Part shown: positions 43,051 through 51,427 of the stretch, piece by piece
Layout of the letters: each line of letters starts with the position of its first letter
Position numbering within the stretch: the stretch's first letter is position 1
Origin: Arenicellaceae bacterium
GTDB taxonomy: Bacteria; Pseudomonadota; Gammaproteobacteria; Arenicellales; Arenicellaceae
Assembly: GCA_029246505.1 (NCBI GenBank)
Contig: JAQWNC010000025.1
Location: forward strand, 1 to 52,440
Length of the DNA stretch: 52,440 nucleotides
Reading direction: 5' to 3'
Made by a program: the position numbers and the translations under genes
The notes under the pieces: generated by a model
What the model was told of the DNA's origin: nothing
The model's input: only the letters and a program-made list of their open reading frames with translations
Databases searched by the model: none

Positions 43051-44730
43051 TTAGTTAGGATAGATACTCGGTAAACGATCTACTCGATATACAGACCAAC
43101 CTAAGCCTTCGTCCTTAAACTGCAATTCCCAAACTTTCTCTCTGGCATCATCGCTAGTTACTTCAAACCAACTGGCCCAACGCTGTGCCTGACCAGGAGG
43201 TACATTCGTATTGGTTCCAGGAGCAGTTTCCCGAGCACCAGAATTAATTAGAATATTGCCAGTGGTAGGGAGCCAATCAATATCCCCTAGATATCGATTG
43301 TAATAATGCTCCTGCTCTAACCCATATGCCCAAGGCTGAGATACTTCCATAGTTTCTTCGTTCACAGCATACTCAACGCCGCGCGAATAACTATCAGCCA
43401 GAGGCATGCTGTCAGCATATGGCATGGTGCGATCTACACCATTGTCTAATAATAACAGAGTGCCACGACCGCTGTGAGAAATAGCGTGGTGTTTGTAAGA
43501 CCATTCCACATCGCCCACCGGCGTCAGTAGCTTATCCGCATATTCCTCGCTCCAGGCTTCATGAGTTCCCAATATCCAAACCAGCTCACCGCTACTCATA
43601 GATACTTTTAACACTGCATTTTGATAAGGCATAGACATAATAAAGGAGTTATCAGATTCATCGTAAATTATGGCATTACCATGGGTGTAGTCGTAAACGA
43701 TACCTTCGTAGCGGCCGTCGTAGTGGTTTGCCCAATAATCTTCACGCAGAGAACCATGCGTAATACGATAAGGATCGATAAGATCCAGAAGCTTCCACTC
43801 ATTGACAACCTCGCCATCACGGGTAATCTCAATAATGACATCACCGACCAGTTGGGCTCCATCCTGACGCGGTGCGTTTGCGTCGCGGGTACTGGTATGC
43901 CAATTGTCGTAGGCACGCACTTCTGAACTCATCACCAAAAAATTACCATTAGGGATTTCGATCATATCGTGGTGAATTGAATCGCTCTCAACGGCTATGC
44001 TACCTGGTGCAGGATCTTTAGCCGTGCCGGTAAAGTGCCAGCGGTTAACAATGTTTCCAAGTAGGTCAATCTCAACCATGCCACCAGTTCCAGGCCAGAT
44101 TTCATATAGAAAATTGCCGTTACTAATTCTTTTAATATCGTGTAGCAGGTGCCCTTCCGGCTGGTAATACCAGATGGTCTCACCTTCATTATCGACAATT
44201 ACTGCGGGCAGTGAATCGGCCCATTTTTCTGGCCAGCGTCCATTTACGTTAAAAAGATTCACGCCTGGCTCCATACGATCAGGCTGGCTCACAACAACAT
44301 GTGGTCGTGGGTAAAACTCTGGTAGTGCTGGCGTTTCGAAGACCTGAGTTTCAGTAACAGTAACATTTCCAGCCGCGTCAGTTAGCGAGGCGGTGATTGT
44401 ATGCGCAAGACTTGGCCGCATGCCCACAACTGGAAGTTCATGGGATGTAGACATATCACTACCCATACTGTGCGACCATGCTTTTGAGCCATCATCAAAC
44501 CTTAGAACTACACTAGCCGGTTCGTCCGTTGTAAAACTAAGTACTGCTGCTAACGGAACAGTAGGGTTTGGATTTTGTACCAAACTCAGATCGCTAACCA
44601 CCGGCCCAGCCGTATCAGCTGCGCCCCCTTCTGCAGTAGTCGCAGAGTCATCAAGTGAGCTACCGCAACCGTAAAGCAAAGTGGCTGACCCAAAAACTAA
44701 CGCTGTGAACAACCGTTTACCTTGAAACAT
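43051..44730 (-). CDS. Arylsulfotransferase-like (ASST) lipoprotein with N-terminal Ig-like domain, copy 3
   Basis: A 559-residue envelope lipoprotein (signal ALVFGSATLLYGC, Cys22). Residues about 40-130 form an Ig/fibronectin-like domain (VSDLSLVQNPNPTVPLAAVL, VVGMRPSLAHTITASLTDAAG), as in E. coli-type ASST. The propeller follows, with SLPAVIVDNEGETIWYY, GGMVEIDLLGNIVNRWHF, DSIHHDMIEIPNGNFLVMSS, DVIIEITRDGEVVNEW, DYTHGNAIIYDESDNSFIM and YKHHAISHSGRGTLLLLDNG. Candidate catalytic His are in IHHD, THGN and HHAISH, the pattern expected for aryl-sulfate sulfotransferase. This copy is the closest of the three to canonical ASST. No dsbL/dsbI partners are nearby. AGGAG lies 12 bases upstream of the ATG. 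Confidence 0.85.
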   Translation of the reverse strand: MFQGKRLFTALVFGSATLLYGCGSSLDDSATTAEGGAADTAGPVVSDLSLVQNPNPTVPLAAVLSFTTDEPASVVLRFDDGSKAWSHSMGSDMSTSHELPVVGMRPSLAHTITASLTDAAGNVTVTETQVFETPALPEFYPRPHVVVSQPDRMEPGVNLFNVNGRWPEKWADSLPAVIVDNEGETIWYYQPEGHLLHDIKRISNGNFLYEIWPGTGGMVEIDLLGNIVNRWHFTGTAKDPAPGSIAVESDSIHHDMIEIPNGNFLVMSSEVRAYDNWHTSTRDANAPRQDGAQLVGDVIIEITRDGEVVNEWKLLDLIDPYRITHGSLREDYWANHYDGRYEGIVYDYTHGNAIIYDESDNSFIMSMPYQNAVLKVSMSSGELVWILGTHEAWSEEYADKLLTPVGDVEWSYKHHAISHSGRGTLLLLDNGVDRTMPYADSMPLADSYSRGVEYAVNEETMEVSQPWAYGLEQEHYYNRYLGDIDWLPTTGNILINSGARETAPGTNTNVPPGQAQRWASWFEVTSDDAREKVWELQFKDEGLGWSVYRVDRLPSIYPN

Positions 44731-45222
44731 GATATAGATACTCCTAATTTAGGCCTGCTTAAATTGCACTGAATAATTCAGCATACAAGCTCGTACAAAA
44801 CTTTATTCATTCAGGTGCGGAATAAAATAGAACCACCTAAGCACTCTAAACTAATCCAATAGAATTACCCCGGCTATCCACAACCTACCTATATAAATAG
44901 CACAATTCTTGATGTCAATTATAACTGACCATAGTAGGCTATTTCGAGGCTGTAAAAGTATATCAAAGCACTTTTTATTGCAACGATTTAGCTAAACTAT
45001 AAAGGTTCACCTAAATAACCCTAGAACAGATTTTTGACGTCAAAATAACGTTTTAGTTGTTTGATTTAGGCTGGAAGCAAGAAATGCACACTCACTTTAC
45101 TGTACCGTATTGCAGTGCACCTATACCGCAATGTAATTTCACCTTGTTCCTCAACCACCAATACGCTATCTTCAGAAAATATAGCTAAACGCCCGGTGCG
45201 TTCTTTAAAGAGAGGGGTTGTA
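44731..45222. other. 492-base divergent gap between ASST 3 and the four-helix protein
   Basis: Largely AT-rich and non-coding. A frame open from 45115 runs into the four-helix gene but has no hydrophobic or family content before 45223. Promoters for both directions must lie here. I see no convincing hairpin or operator. Confidence 0.5.
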
Positions 45223-45663
45223 ATGCAGTTAGATTTTTTTATAGTGGTTGCTGTAACCGGTATGTTGGCAGCCTACCTACATTTAGTAATGGGACAATGG
45301 GCTGATCGTATAGGTCTGTTTCGGCTAGATTTTTCCCGCGTTATGGCAGATTTAACTTTCGGAAAATCTATGGAAGGAGAGGCTCCATACTGGGCAGGGT
45401 TTATGGTGGTGATCCTGAACGGGGCATTTCTAGCTTTATTGTATGCAACCGTTATTGGACCTCATTTACCTGGGGAGCCCGTATTCAGAGGGTTTTTATA
45501 CGGAATTATTCTATTTTTCTGTTCCGGACTTTTTTTTATCCCGGTATACATAAAAGAAGGGCTTTTCTTATCGCACGCCTCACCAAAGGCGTGGATCTCG
45601 GTACTTATGGTTCATTTGGTATTTGGACTTGTAGTCGGCTGGCTAAGCCCGGTTCTCGAGTAA
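45223..45663 (+). CDS. Small integral membrane protein, four predicted helices
   Basis: A 146-residue protein of unknown function with four hydrophobic segments: FFIVVAVTGMLAAYLHLV, WAGFMVVILNGAFLALLYAT, GFLYGIILFFCSGLFFIPVY and VLMVHLVFGLVVGWLSPV. The loop after helix one carries MGQWADRIGLFRLDFSRVM. The ATG at 45223 follows GAGGGG at good spacing, so the 36-residue upstream extension of the frame is dropped. It is the first gene of a plus-strand run with a symporter, two micro-proteins and the Mo enzyme; an accessory membrane role is possible. I do not recognise the family with certainty. Confidence 0.7.
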   Translation: MQLDFFIVVAVTGMLAAYLHLVMGQWADRIGLFRLDFSRVMADLTFGKSMEGEAPYWAGFMVVILNGAFLALLYATVIGPHLPGEPVFRGFLYGIILFFCSGLFFIPVYIKEGLFLSHASPKAWISVLMVHLVFGLVVGWLSPVLE

Positions 45664-45757
45664 CAATAAATTCAGAATATTTAGAAATAAACCGACATGC
45701 CTGACCGGCATACCCTAGTACTTCAAGGTCAGCGCAGTAACCATAAAGGAATTTATT

Positions 45758-47245
45758 ATGAACACAGGAATCTTGATTGCCGTACTAATCTATGAGATAG
45801 GCATTATTCTCGGTGTTGGCCTTTGGTTAGCCAGACGTGAAGCCAAGCATCCCAAACGCGAAGGTGATTTTGCTTTAGCTGGGCGCGATCTACCGGTGCC
45901 GGTAGTTGCGATCACTTTAGCGCTGACTGTGTTGGGTACAGCACATATCCTGGGCGTGTTCGAAATGGCCTGGGTATTTGGAGCAGCAGCAGTGTGGTTC
46001 AGCATCGCCCACGTAATCTTACTGGTTCTAGTTTGTCTTACTACTGGTCTTTGGGTACGTCGTTTAGGGTTGACTACGGTCCCGGAAATTCTGGACATGC
46101 TATACGGGCGCGGTACAAGGCTACTGGTTTCTTGCACTATGGCCGGAGTCATCTTCGGAATCCTGACCATTGAGACTCAAGGCATTGGCATCATTATTTC
46201 ATCAATGACAGGCTGGACCATTACAAATGGTGCGGTGGTAGGCGGCATATTAGGAATCTTCTATGTGGTACTAGCGGGCATGAAAGAAATTGGCTGGCTA
46301 AATCTGGTTAATGCCGTTGTTATGTACGTAGGTTTAATTCTTGCAACGATCTTTCTTGCTTTCAAACTACCTGGTGGGAACTATGGTTCGGTTGCAGAGT
46401 TCTACACCTCTTCTGGCGACGACTTTATGTTGAATATATATGGTACACCCGAAATATTTTTTGCCTTCGCAGTTGGCTCTGTTATTGCGGTTGTATTTAG
46501 TCAAAGTATCAATCAAATGCTCATGCAGCCATGCATGTCAGCGGCCAGCGAAAAAACCATTCGCAAAGCACTCTGGATAGCGGCCCCATTAAATGGAATG
46601 TTTGGTGTATTTGCTGTGGTTATCGGTCTAACCGCTAAAACAATCCCCGAGTTTGCAGCCCTTGGGCCCAAGGTAGCAGCGACCACCATGCTTATTAACT
46701 ATCTGCCTACCTGGTTGGCTGCAGTACTACTAGCGTCATTTTTGGCTGCTATCTTATCCACTTTTGCGATGACTAGTTTGGCGCCAGCCACGATCGTTAC
46801 CGTCGATATCTATAAAAACTTATATCGGCCCAACGCCTCAGAAGCAGAGCTAACCAGAGTAATGCGTACGCTTATTATTACACTAGCGATTATTGCCATG
46901 TCTGTCGCGTCCTTTCTGCCACCGATTCTGGCCGCTATGAATTGGCTGTTCTCTTGGCTAGTGCCGGTTTTTTGGGTAGTAGTATTTGGTTTGTATTGGA
47001 AACGAAGCAGCGCAGTTGCTGTGGCTACATTGATCGCCGCCTGGACCGCAAACTCACTTTGGTCGTTCACCTCGCTACCGACGCTGCTAAATATGCAAGA
47101 TGGCCTCAACCCCTATGTGACGCTGGCAGTTACTCTGGTTGTCATCATTGTGGGTAATTTAATCGTCAAAGGTAAACCCGGGTTTTTTAGTAGCTCTGAA
47201 TATCAGGCTCGACTAAAAGATCAATCTACGAATACCAGCGCTTAG
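45758..47245 (+). CDS. Sodium:solute symporter family carrier, copy 2
   Basis: A 495-residue inner-membrane carrier with about 13 helices. SSS marks are GDFALAGRDLPVPVVAITLAL then TVLGTAHILGVFEMAW, the loop NQMLMQPCMSAASEKTIRKAL and LAAILSTFAMTSLAPATIV. It is distinct from the PutP-like copy at 33339 and nearer to the acetate/pantothenate-type part of the family. AAGGAA lies 9 bases upstream. Two short single-helix proteins follow within 20 bases, then the Mo enzyme, so the carrier probably imports that enzyme's substrate. The ligand is unknown. Confidence 0.92.
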   Translation: MNTGILIAVLIYEIGIILGVGLWLARREAKHPKREGDFALAGRDLPVPVVAITLALTVLGTAHILGVFEMAWVFGAAAVWFSIAHVILLVLVCLTTGLWVRRLGLTTVPEILDMLYGRGTRLLVSCTMAGVIFGILTIETQGIGIIISSMTGWTITNGAVVGGILGIFYVVLAGMKEIGWLNLVNAVVMYVGLILATIFLAFKLPGGNYGSVAEFYTSSGDDFMLNIYGTPEIFFAFAVGSVIAVVFSQSINQMLMQPCMSAASEKTIRKALWIAAPLNGMFGVFAVVIGLTAKTIPEFAALGPKVAATTMLINYLPTWLAAVLLASFLAAILSTFAMTSLAPATIVTVDIYKNLYRPNASEAELTRVMRTLIITLAIIAMSVASFLPPILAAMNWLFSWLVPVFWVVVFGLYWKRSSAVAVATLIAAWTANSLWSFTSLPTLLNMQDGLNPYVTLAVTLVVIIVGNLIVKGKPGFFSSSEYQARLKDQSTNTSA

Positions 47246-47264
47246 CTGATTAGGAGAAAAAACT

Positions 47265-47387
47265 ATGTTTTGGAGTATATTTTTTAATTCTTTAATTCTC
47301 ATATTCACAATAATAATTATTGGCTGGGGAATTTCTCACTGGTTCGAAAAGCGATTAAACTCAAATAAAACCATAGGAACGGAGTAA
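47265..47387 (+). CDS. Micro-protein A, 40 residues, single membrane helix
   Basis: ATG at 47265 with AGGAGA 9 bases upstream opens 40 codons ending TAA at 47385. The peptide starts MFWSIFFNSLILIFTIIIIG, one hydrophobic helix, then WGISHWFEKRLNSNKT, a charged cytoplasmic-type tail. It starts 19 bases after the symporter stop and is 3 bases ahead of micro-protein B. The good ribosome site, tight spacing and matching topology of the next ORF support a real gene. It could be a small subunit or stabiliser of the symporter. Confidence 0.65.
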   Translation: MFWSIFFNSLILIFTIIIIGWGISHWFEKRLNSNKTIGTE

Positions 47388-47390
47388 ACG

Positions 47391-47522
47391 ATGGATGAAT
47401 TAGCAGTCACAAGACTTTGGATGTATGGCGTGGTCGCATCAATGGTGGTCTTCGGTTTATTTGCGTTAGTTGGCTACTGCCGGCTAAACAAAGAAGACAA
47501 GCAAACAAAAACCGACGATTAG
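47391..47522 (+). CDS. Micro-protein B, 43 residues, single membrane helix
   Basis: ATG at 47391 with GGAG 8 bases upstream (inside the end of micro-protein A) opens 43 codons ending TAG at 47520. The peptide reads MDELAVTRLW, then a helix (MYGVVASMVVFGLFALVGYC), then a strongly charged tail (RLNKEDKQTKTDD). The tail suggests an N-out, C-in single-span protein. Coupling with micro-protein A, and its position between symporter and Mo enzyme, suggest a complex with one of them. It is unlike any family I recognise. Confidence 0.65.
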   Translation: MDELAVTRLWMYGVVASMVVFGLFALVGYCRLNKEDKQTKTDD

Positions 47523-47604
47523 GCAATTGACTGGGTATTAGAACTTTAACTGCTGATTAATCCTCGGTGCTCCGCTAAGGCCCCAAACTGGAGAAATAGA
47601 TTAG

Positions 47605-50580
47605 ATGTACTTGTATACACTTCTTTACGGAATTGTACTCGCGTTACGATTCACCGCTCTGTTGCACCCAGACTTCAGAAAACGTTTAAAAGAGCATGAC
47701 ATGGTCGTGCAAATTAAGCTGGAAAACAACAAAGTTGGCCGCTACTACATTATCAAAGACGGAAAAATTTCTACCAAATCAGCAATTCATCCTAAGCCTG
47801 ATGTAACCATGTTTTTTAAGAACCGGAGAATCGCTCAGCGGGTTCTCACACCTCCCAATGACTATGGGGAACTAGTGCACGCCGGCAAGAACTTCCAAAT
47901 GGGAGCAACCGGTGAGGACAAATTAGTTTGCTGGTGGATGATCACACTCGGAAAACTGCTGTCATCGGGTTGGAAAGTTGGCGTTAAAATGCCCAACGGA
48001 GAAACACGACTGGTCAACAACACTAACGGCGGGCCCCTGTATGTCTATGTAAAAGACGGCAAAATTATCCGAACAACTCCAATTGAACTCGATAATGACG
48101 ATGCACCTTCTTGGACGGTTTACGCTCGCGGTAAAGAGTTTAGGCCACCACGACGAGCAACAGTACCAGCCTACTCTCTTGGTTGGAAATCAATGATTAA
48201 CTCGAAGGAACGAAACCTCTACCCAATGAAACGCGTAGATTTCGATCTAAATGGGGAACGAAACCCACAGAACCGCGGCAAATCAGGATACGAAAGGATT
48301 AGCTGGGATGAAGCGCTGGATATAGTCGCAGGAGAGTTTAAACGTGTTAAGCGAGATTGTGGCCCAGGTGCCATCGCACTTAGCCATGGGTCACATCACA
48401 ATTGGGGCAATGTAGGCTATTACCTAAGCGCCATGCTCCGGTTTTTCAATGGCATCGGCTTTACTCGCGTTATGCATAATCCAGATAGCTGGGAAGGCTG
48501 GTATTGGGGTGGTGTCCACCATTACGGCCATAGTATGCGGCTTGGAAGCCCTGAGCCCTTTGGTCAGGTTGAAGACTGTCTTAAAAATGCTGAAATGATT
48601 GTATTCTGGTCCAGTGATCCGGAAGCAACTAATGGATTGTATGCTGGCTATGAAGGCACCATACGCCGACTCTGGGCCAAAGAACTCGGAATCAAGATGG
48701 TGCATATTGATCCGCACTGGAATCAAACTGCGGGCTTTTTTGGTGGTAAGTGGATCGCACCAAAACCTGGCACCGACCCAGCACTAGCGCAAGCCCTATG
48801 CCACGTATGGATAGAGGAAGATCTGTATGACAAAAATTTTGTCGAAAACCGCACAACCGGGTTCGACGAATGGGCCGCGTATATTATGGGCCAGGGTGAT
48901 GGCACTCCAAAATCACCTGAATGGGCAGCGTTGGAAACGGGTATTCCAGCACGCGATATTCGAGCACTCGCGCGTGAGTGGGGCAAAAAGAAAACCTACC
49001 TTGGTGCTGGTGGATTAGGCGGAGGTTTTGGTGGAGCATGCCGCACTGCCACAGGAACTCAATGGGCCCGAATGATGGTCATTTTGATGGCCATGCAGGG
49101 CTTGGGAAGACCTGGAATAAATTTTGGAAACCTGCAACAAGGGGCTCCTCACGATTATACATTCTGGTTCCCGGGCTACGCAGAAGGCGGCATTTCTGGT
49201 GACCTCACGCATACAGGTAGCGCATTGGTCACCTACCCGCGTATGCCACATGTAATGAGTATGAATAACTGCAAACAAATAGTATCTCGCCTTCAATTAC
49301 CAGACGCAATTCTAAACGGTGAAGCCGAAGGCTATCTGACTGACCCAACGTCAATGCATGGACAGTTTTCATCTTTTAAATACCCTGCCCCTGGACATTC
49401 CAAGATTCAAATACTTTATAAATACGGTGGCGCGTCAATTGGCACGATGAACAACTCCAACCGGTGGATTCAGATGTATCAATCTGAAAACCTCCCATTT
49501 GTAGTAAGCCAATCAATTTGGTTCGAAGGAGAGACAAAATTTGCCGACATTATTTTACCCGCGTGTACTAACTTTGAGCGTTGGGACATAGGTGAATGGG
49601 CCTCCGCCGGTGGATACGGACATCAATTCTACAATCAGGTAAATCACCGTATAGTTACTTTGCAGGCCAAGTGTCAAGAACCTGCTGGGGAATCAAAATC
49701 TGATTACCAAATATTTCTTGAGCTAGCCAATAGAATGGGGCTTGGCTTATATTTTTCTGAAGGCTGCACCGAACTGGATTGGGCCAAGCGTATTTTTGAT
49801 GCCTCTGACGCATCCAAAATGGTCTCATGGAAAAAGTTTATCAAGAAAGGTTACTACGCTATCCCACCCGACGAACCGGAGGCTCGCGCCCCAACCGCTT
49901 TTAAGTGGTTCTACGAAGGGCGCAAAAAGGATGTGCCCGAGCCACACCCGTTGCCAGCTGATTATAGCGAAGAGTTTCAGAAGGGTTTGCAAACGCAATC
50001 CGGGAAAATTGAATTCATTCCAGAATCATTGAAGAAATTTGACGACCCGGATCGCCCGCCGCTAAACAAATACATGCCTAGCTGGGAAGGCACTCAAACT
50101 ACAGATTTACTGAAGAAATTTCCGCTGCAGTTGATTTCCTCACATGCCCGATATAGCTTTCATACATTGGGAGATGGTAAAGACAGCACGATTAACGATA
50201 TACGCGATCACCGTATGCTCATCGACGGGTACTATTATTGGATTGCTCGAGTAAACAAATCCGACGCAAAAGCGCGAGGCGTTAAGCACAGCGACTTAAT
50301 TACATTACACAACGATCGAGGCTCCGTAATTTGTGCAGCCTATCTAACCGAACGCGTCAGGCCAGGGGTTGTACAGGCCTATGAATCATCGGCGGTCTAT
50401 GAACCCGTGGGCGAGCCAGGCAAATCAACTGACCGTGGCGGCTGTGTAAATCAATTAACTAGTCAACGCTCACAGTCTAAAAAATCCTCTGCCATGGCAC
50501 CTAATGCCTGCCTCATCGACTTTAAGCCTTATTTGGCGGACACTACCACTCGCAACACTACTGCGGAGGCTCACACATGA
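47605..50580 (+). CDS. Molybdopterin enzyme, transhydroxylase-like large subunit with SCP2-like N-terminal extension
   Basis: A 991-residue bis-MGD enzyme of the DMSO reductase superfamily. Residues about 30-110 resemble an SCP2 sterol/lipid-binding module (VVQIKLENNKVGRYYIIKDG, GKNFQMGATGEDKLVCWW). The Mo domain follows from about 210 (YERISWDEALDIVAGEFKRV) and lacks the N-terminal Fe-S cysteine motif. HHNWGNVGYY (His265) and NPDSWEGW (Asp294, Ser295) match my memory of the pyrogallol-phloroglucinol transhydroxylase site, where Ser binds Mo and Asp and His act in catalysis. The SCP2-like part is not in that enzyme as I recall it. No Tat signal is present, so it is cytoplasmic. The ATG of the Fe-S subunit overlaps its stop by 4 bases. 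Confidence 0.85.
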   Translation: MYLYTLLYGIVLALRFTALLHPDFRKRLKEHDMVVQIKLENNKVGRYYIIKDGKISTKSAIHPKPDVTMFFKNRRIAQRVLTPPNDYGELVHAGKNFQMGATGEDKLVCWWMITLGKLLSSGWKVGVKMPNGETRLVNNTNGGPLYVYVKDGKIIRTTPIELDNDDAPSWTVYARGKEFRPPRRATVPAYSLGWKSMINSKERNLYPMKRVDFDLNGERNPQNRGKSGYERISWDEALDIVAGEFKRVKRDCGPGAIALSHGSHHNWGNVGYYLSAMLRFFNGIGFTRVMHNPDSWEGWYWGGVHHYGHSMRLGSPEPFGQVEDCLKNAEMIVFWSSDPEATNGLYAGYEGTIRRLWAKELGIKMVHIDPHWNQTAGFFGGKWIAPKPGTDPALAQALCHVWIEEDLYDKNFVENRTTGFDEWAAYIMGQGDGTPKSPEWAALETGIPARDIRALAREWGKKKTYLGAGGLGGGFGGACRTATGTQWARMMVILMAMQGLGRPGINFGNLQQGAPHDYTFWFPGYAEGGISGDLTHTGSALVTYPRMPHVMSMNNCKQIVSRLQLPDAILNGEAEGYLTDPTSMHGQFSSFKYPAPGHSKIQILYKYGGASIGTMNNSNRWIQMYQSENLPFVVSQSIWFEGETKFADIILPACTNFERWDIGEWASAGGYGHQFYNQVNHRIVTLQAKCQEPAGESKSDYQIFLELANRMGLGLYFSEGCTELDWAKRIFDASDASKMVSWKKFIKKGYYAIPPDEPEARAPTAFKWFYEGRKKDVPEPHPLPADYSEEFQKGLQTQSGKIEFIPESLKKFDDPDRPPLNKYMPSWEGTQTTDLLKKFPLQLISSHARYSFHTLGDGKDSTINDIRDHRMLIDGYYYWIARVNKSDAKARGVKHSDLITLHNDRGSVICAAYLTERVRPGVVQAYESSAVYEPVGEPGKSTDRGGCVNQLTSQRSQSKKSSAMAPNACLIDFKPYLADTTTRNTTAEAHT

Positions 50581-51416
50581 AAAAGTGGAATATGATTGTA
50601 GATGTTGCTCGTTGCCATAATTGCTACAACTGCTTTATTACAACCAAGGACGAATACGTCGAACAAGAGCACAAAGGTTACACTGGCCCCCAACCCTTAC
50701 ATGGACATTCCTGGGTCGATATGGAATACCGTGAAAGCGGCGAATGGCCAATAGTTGAAACCAATTTTCGCCCAGTAATGTGTAACCACTGTGATGATGC
50801 ACCTTGTATGAAGGCAGCAACCGGCGATGCGATCAAAAAACGCGACGACGGCATCGTAATAATTGATCCAAAGAAATCAAAAGGGCAAAAACAAATAGTC
50901 GACGCTTGCCCATACGGCGCAATTTATTGGAATGAAGAGGAACAGATTCCACAGGCTTGGCCATTTGATGCTCATTTGCTCGATCAGGGATGGGAGAAAA
51001 CAAAAATAGAAATATCTTGCCCTACTGAGGTTCTCAAATCGGTAAAAGTAACCGATAAAAAAATGCAGCAAATAGCGAAAGAGGAGAACCTGACCACTTT
51101 AGAACCCCGAATGGGCGCAAAACCCCGGGTTTACTATAAAAATAACCACTTGTTTGAAGCATACTTTATTGCAGGCACTGTCGTTACTAATATCGAAAAT
51201 CGAGAAGAATGCCTCGAAGGTGTGACTGTCACAGCCGTAAGAAACGAGGAAATCATCGGTAGTGCCGTAACTGATGGTTTTGGCGAATTCAAGATTAAAA
51301 AAATCTACCCTGACGCTAACTCAATCACACTAAAAGTTGAACATGAAGGAAAGATTGTCAAAACTTTGGGGGTTCCGTTAGAGGATAGTACATACATAGG
51401 TTGTATAGAAATTTAG
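50577..51416 (+). CDS. Transhydroxylase-like Fe-S subunit with transthyretin-like C-terminal domain
   Basis: A 279-residue electron-transfer partner of the Mo subunit. Cysteines sit at 13, 16, 19, 69, 72, 77, 111 and 148: RCHNCYNCF, MCNHCDDAPC, DACPYG and ISCPTE. That is enough for two 4Fe-4S clusters. Residues about 195-279 form a transthyretin/Cna-B-like beta domain (LEGVTVTAVRNEEIIGSAV, TDGFGEFKIKKIYPD), which is a hallmark of the pyrogallol transhydroxylase beta subunit. At AWPFDAHLLDQGW, where I recall a C-x-x-C in that enzyme, both Cys are missing, so one cluster may be lost. GGAGG lies 8 bases before the ATG, inside the upstream gene. Confidence 0.88.
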   Translation: MKKWNMIVDVARCHNCYNCFITTKDEYVEQEHKGYTGPQPLHGHSWVDMEYRESGEWPIVETNFRPVMCNHCDDAPCMKAATGDAIKKRDDGIVIIDPKKSKGQKQIVDACPYGAIYWNEEEQIPQAWPFDAHLLDQGWEKTKIEISCPTEVLKSVKVTDKKMQQIAKEENLTTLEPRMGAKPRVYYKNNHLFEAYFIAGTVVTNIENREECLEGVTVTAVRNEEIIGSAVTDGFGEFKIKKIYPDANSITLKVEHEGKIVKTLGVPLEDSTYIGCIEI

Positions 51417-51427
51417 TAGCTCTATGA

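Noticed and set aside
45115-45222. A 36-residue N-terminal extension of the four-helix membrane protein.
   Set aside because: The extension is polar and unlike a signal peptide, while a strong ribosome site lies right before the ATG at 45223.
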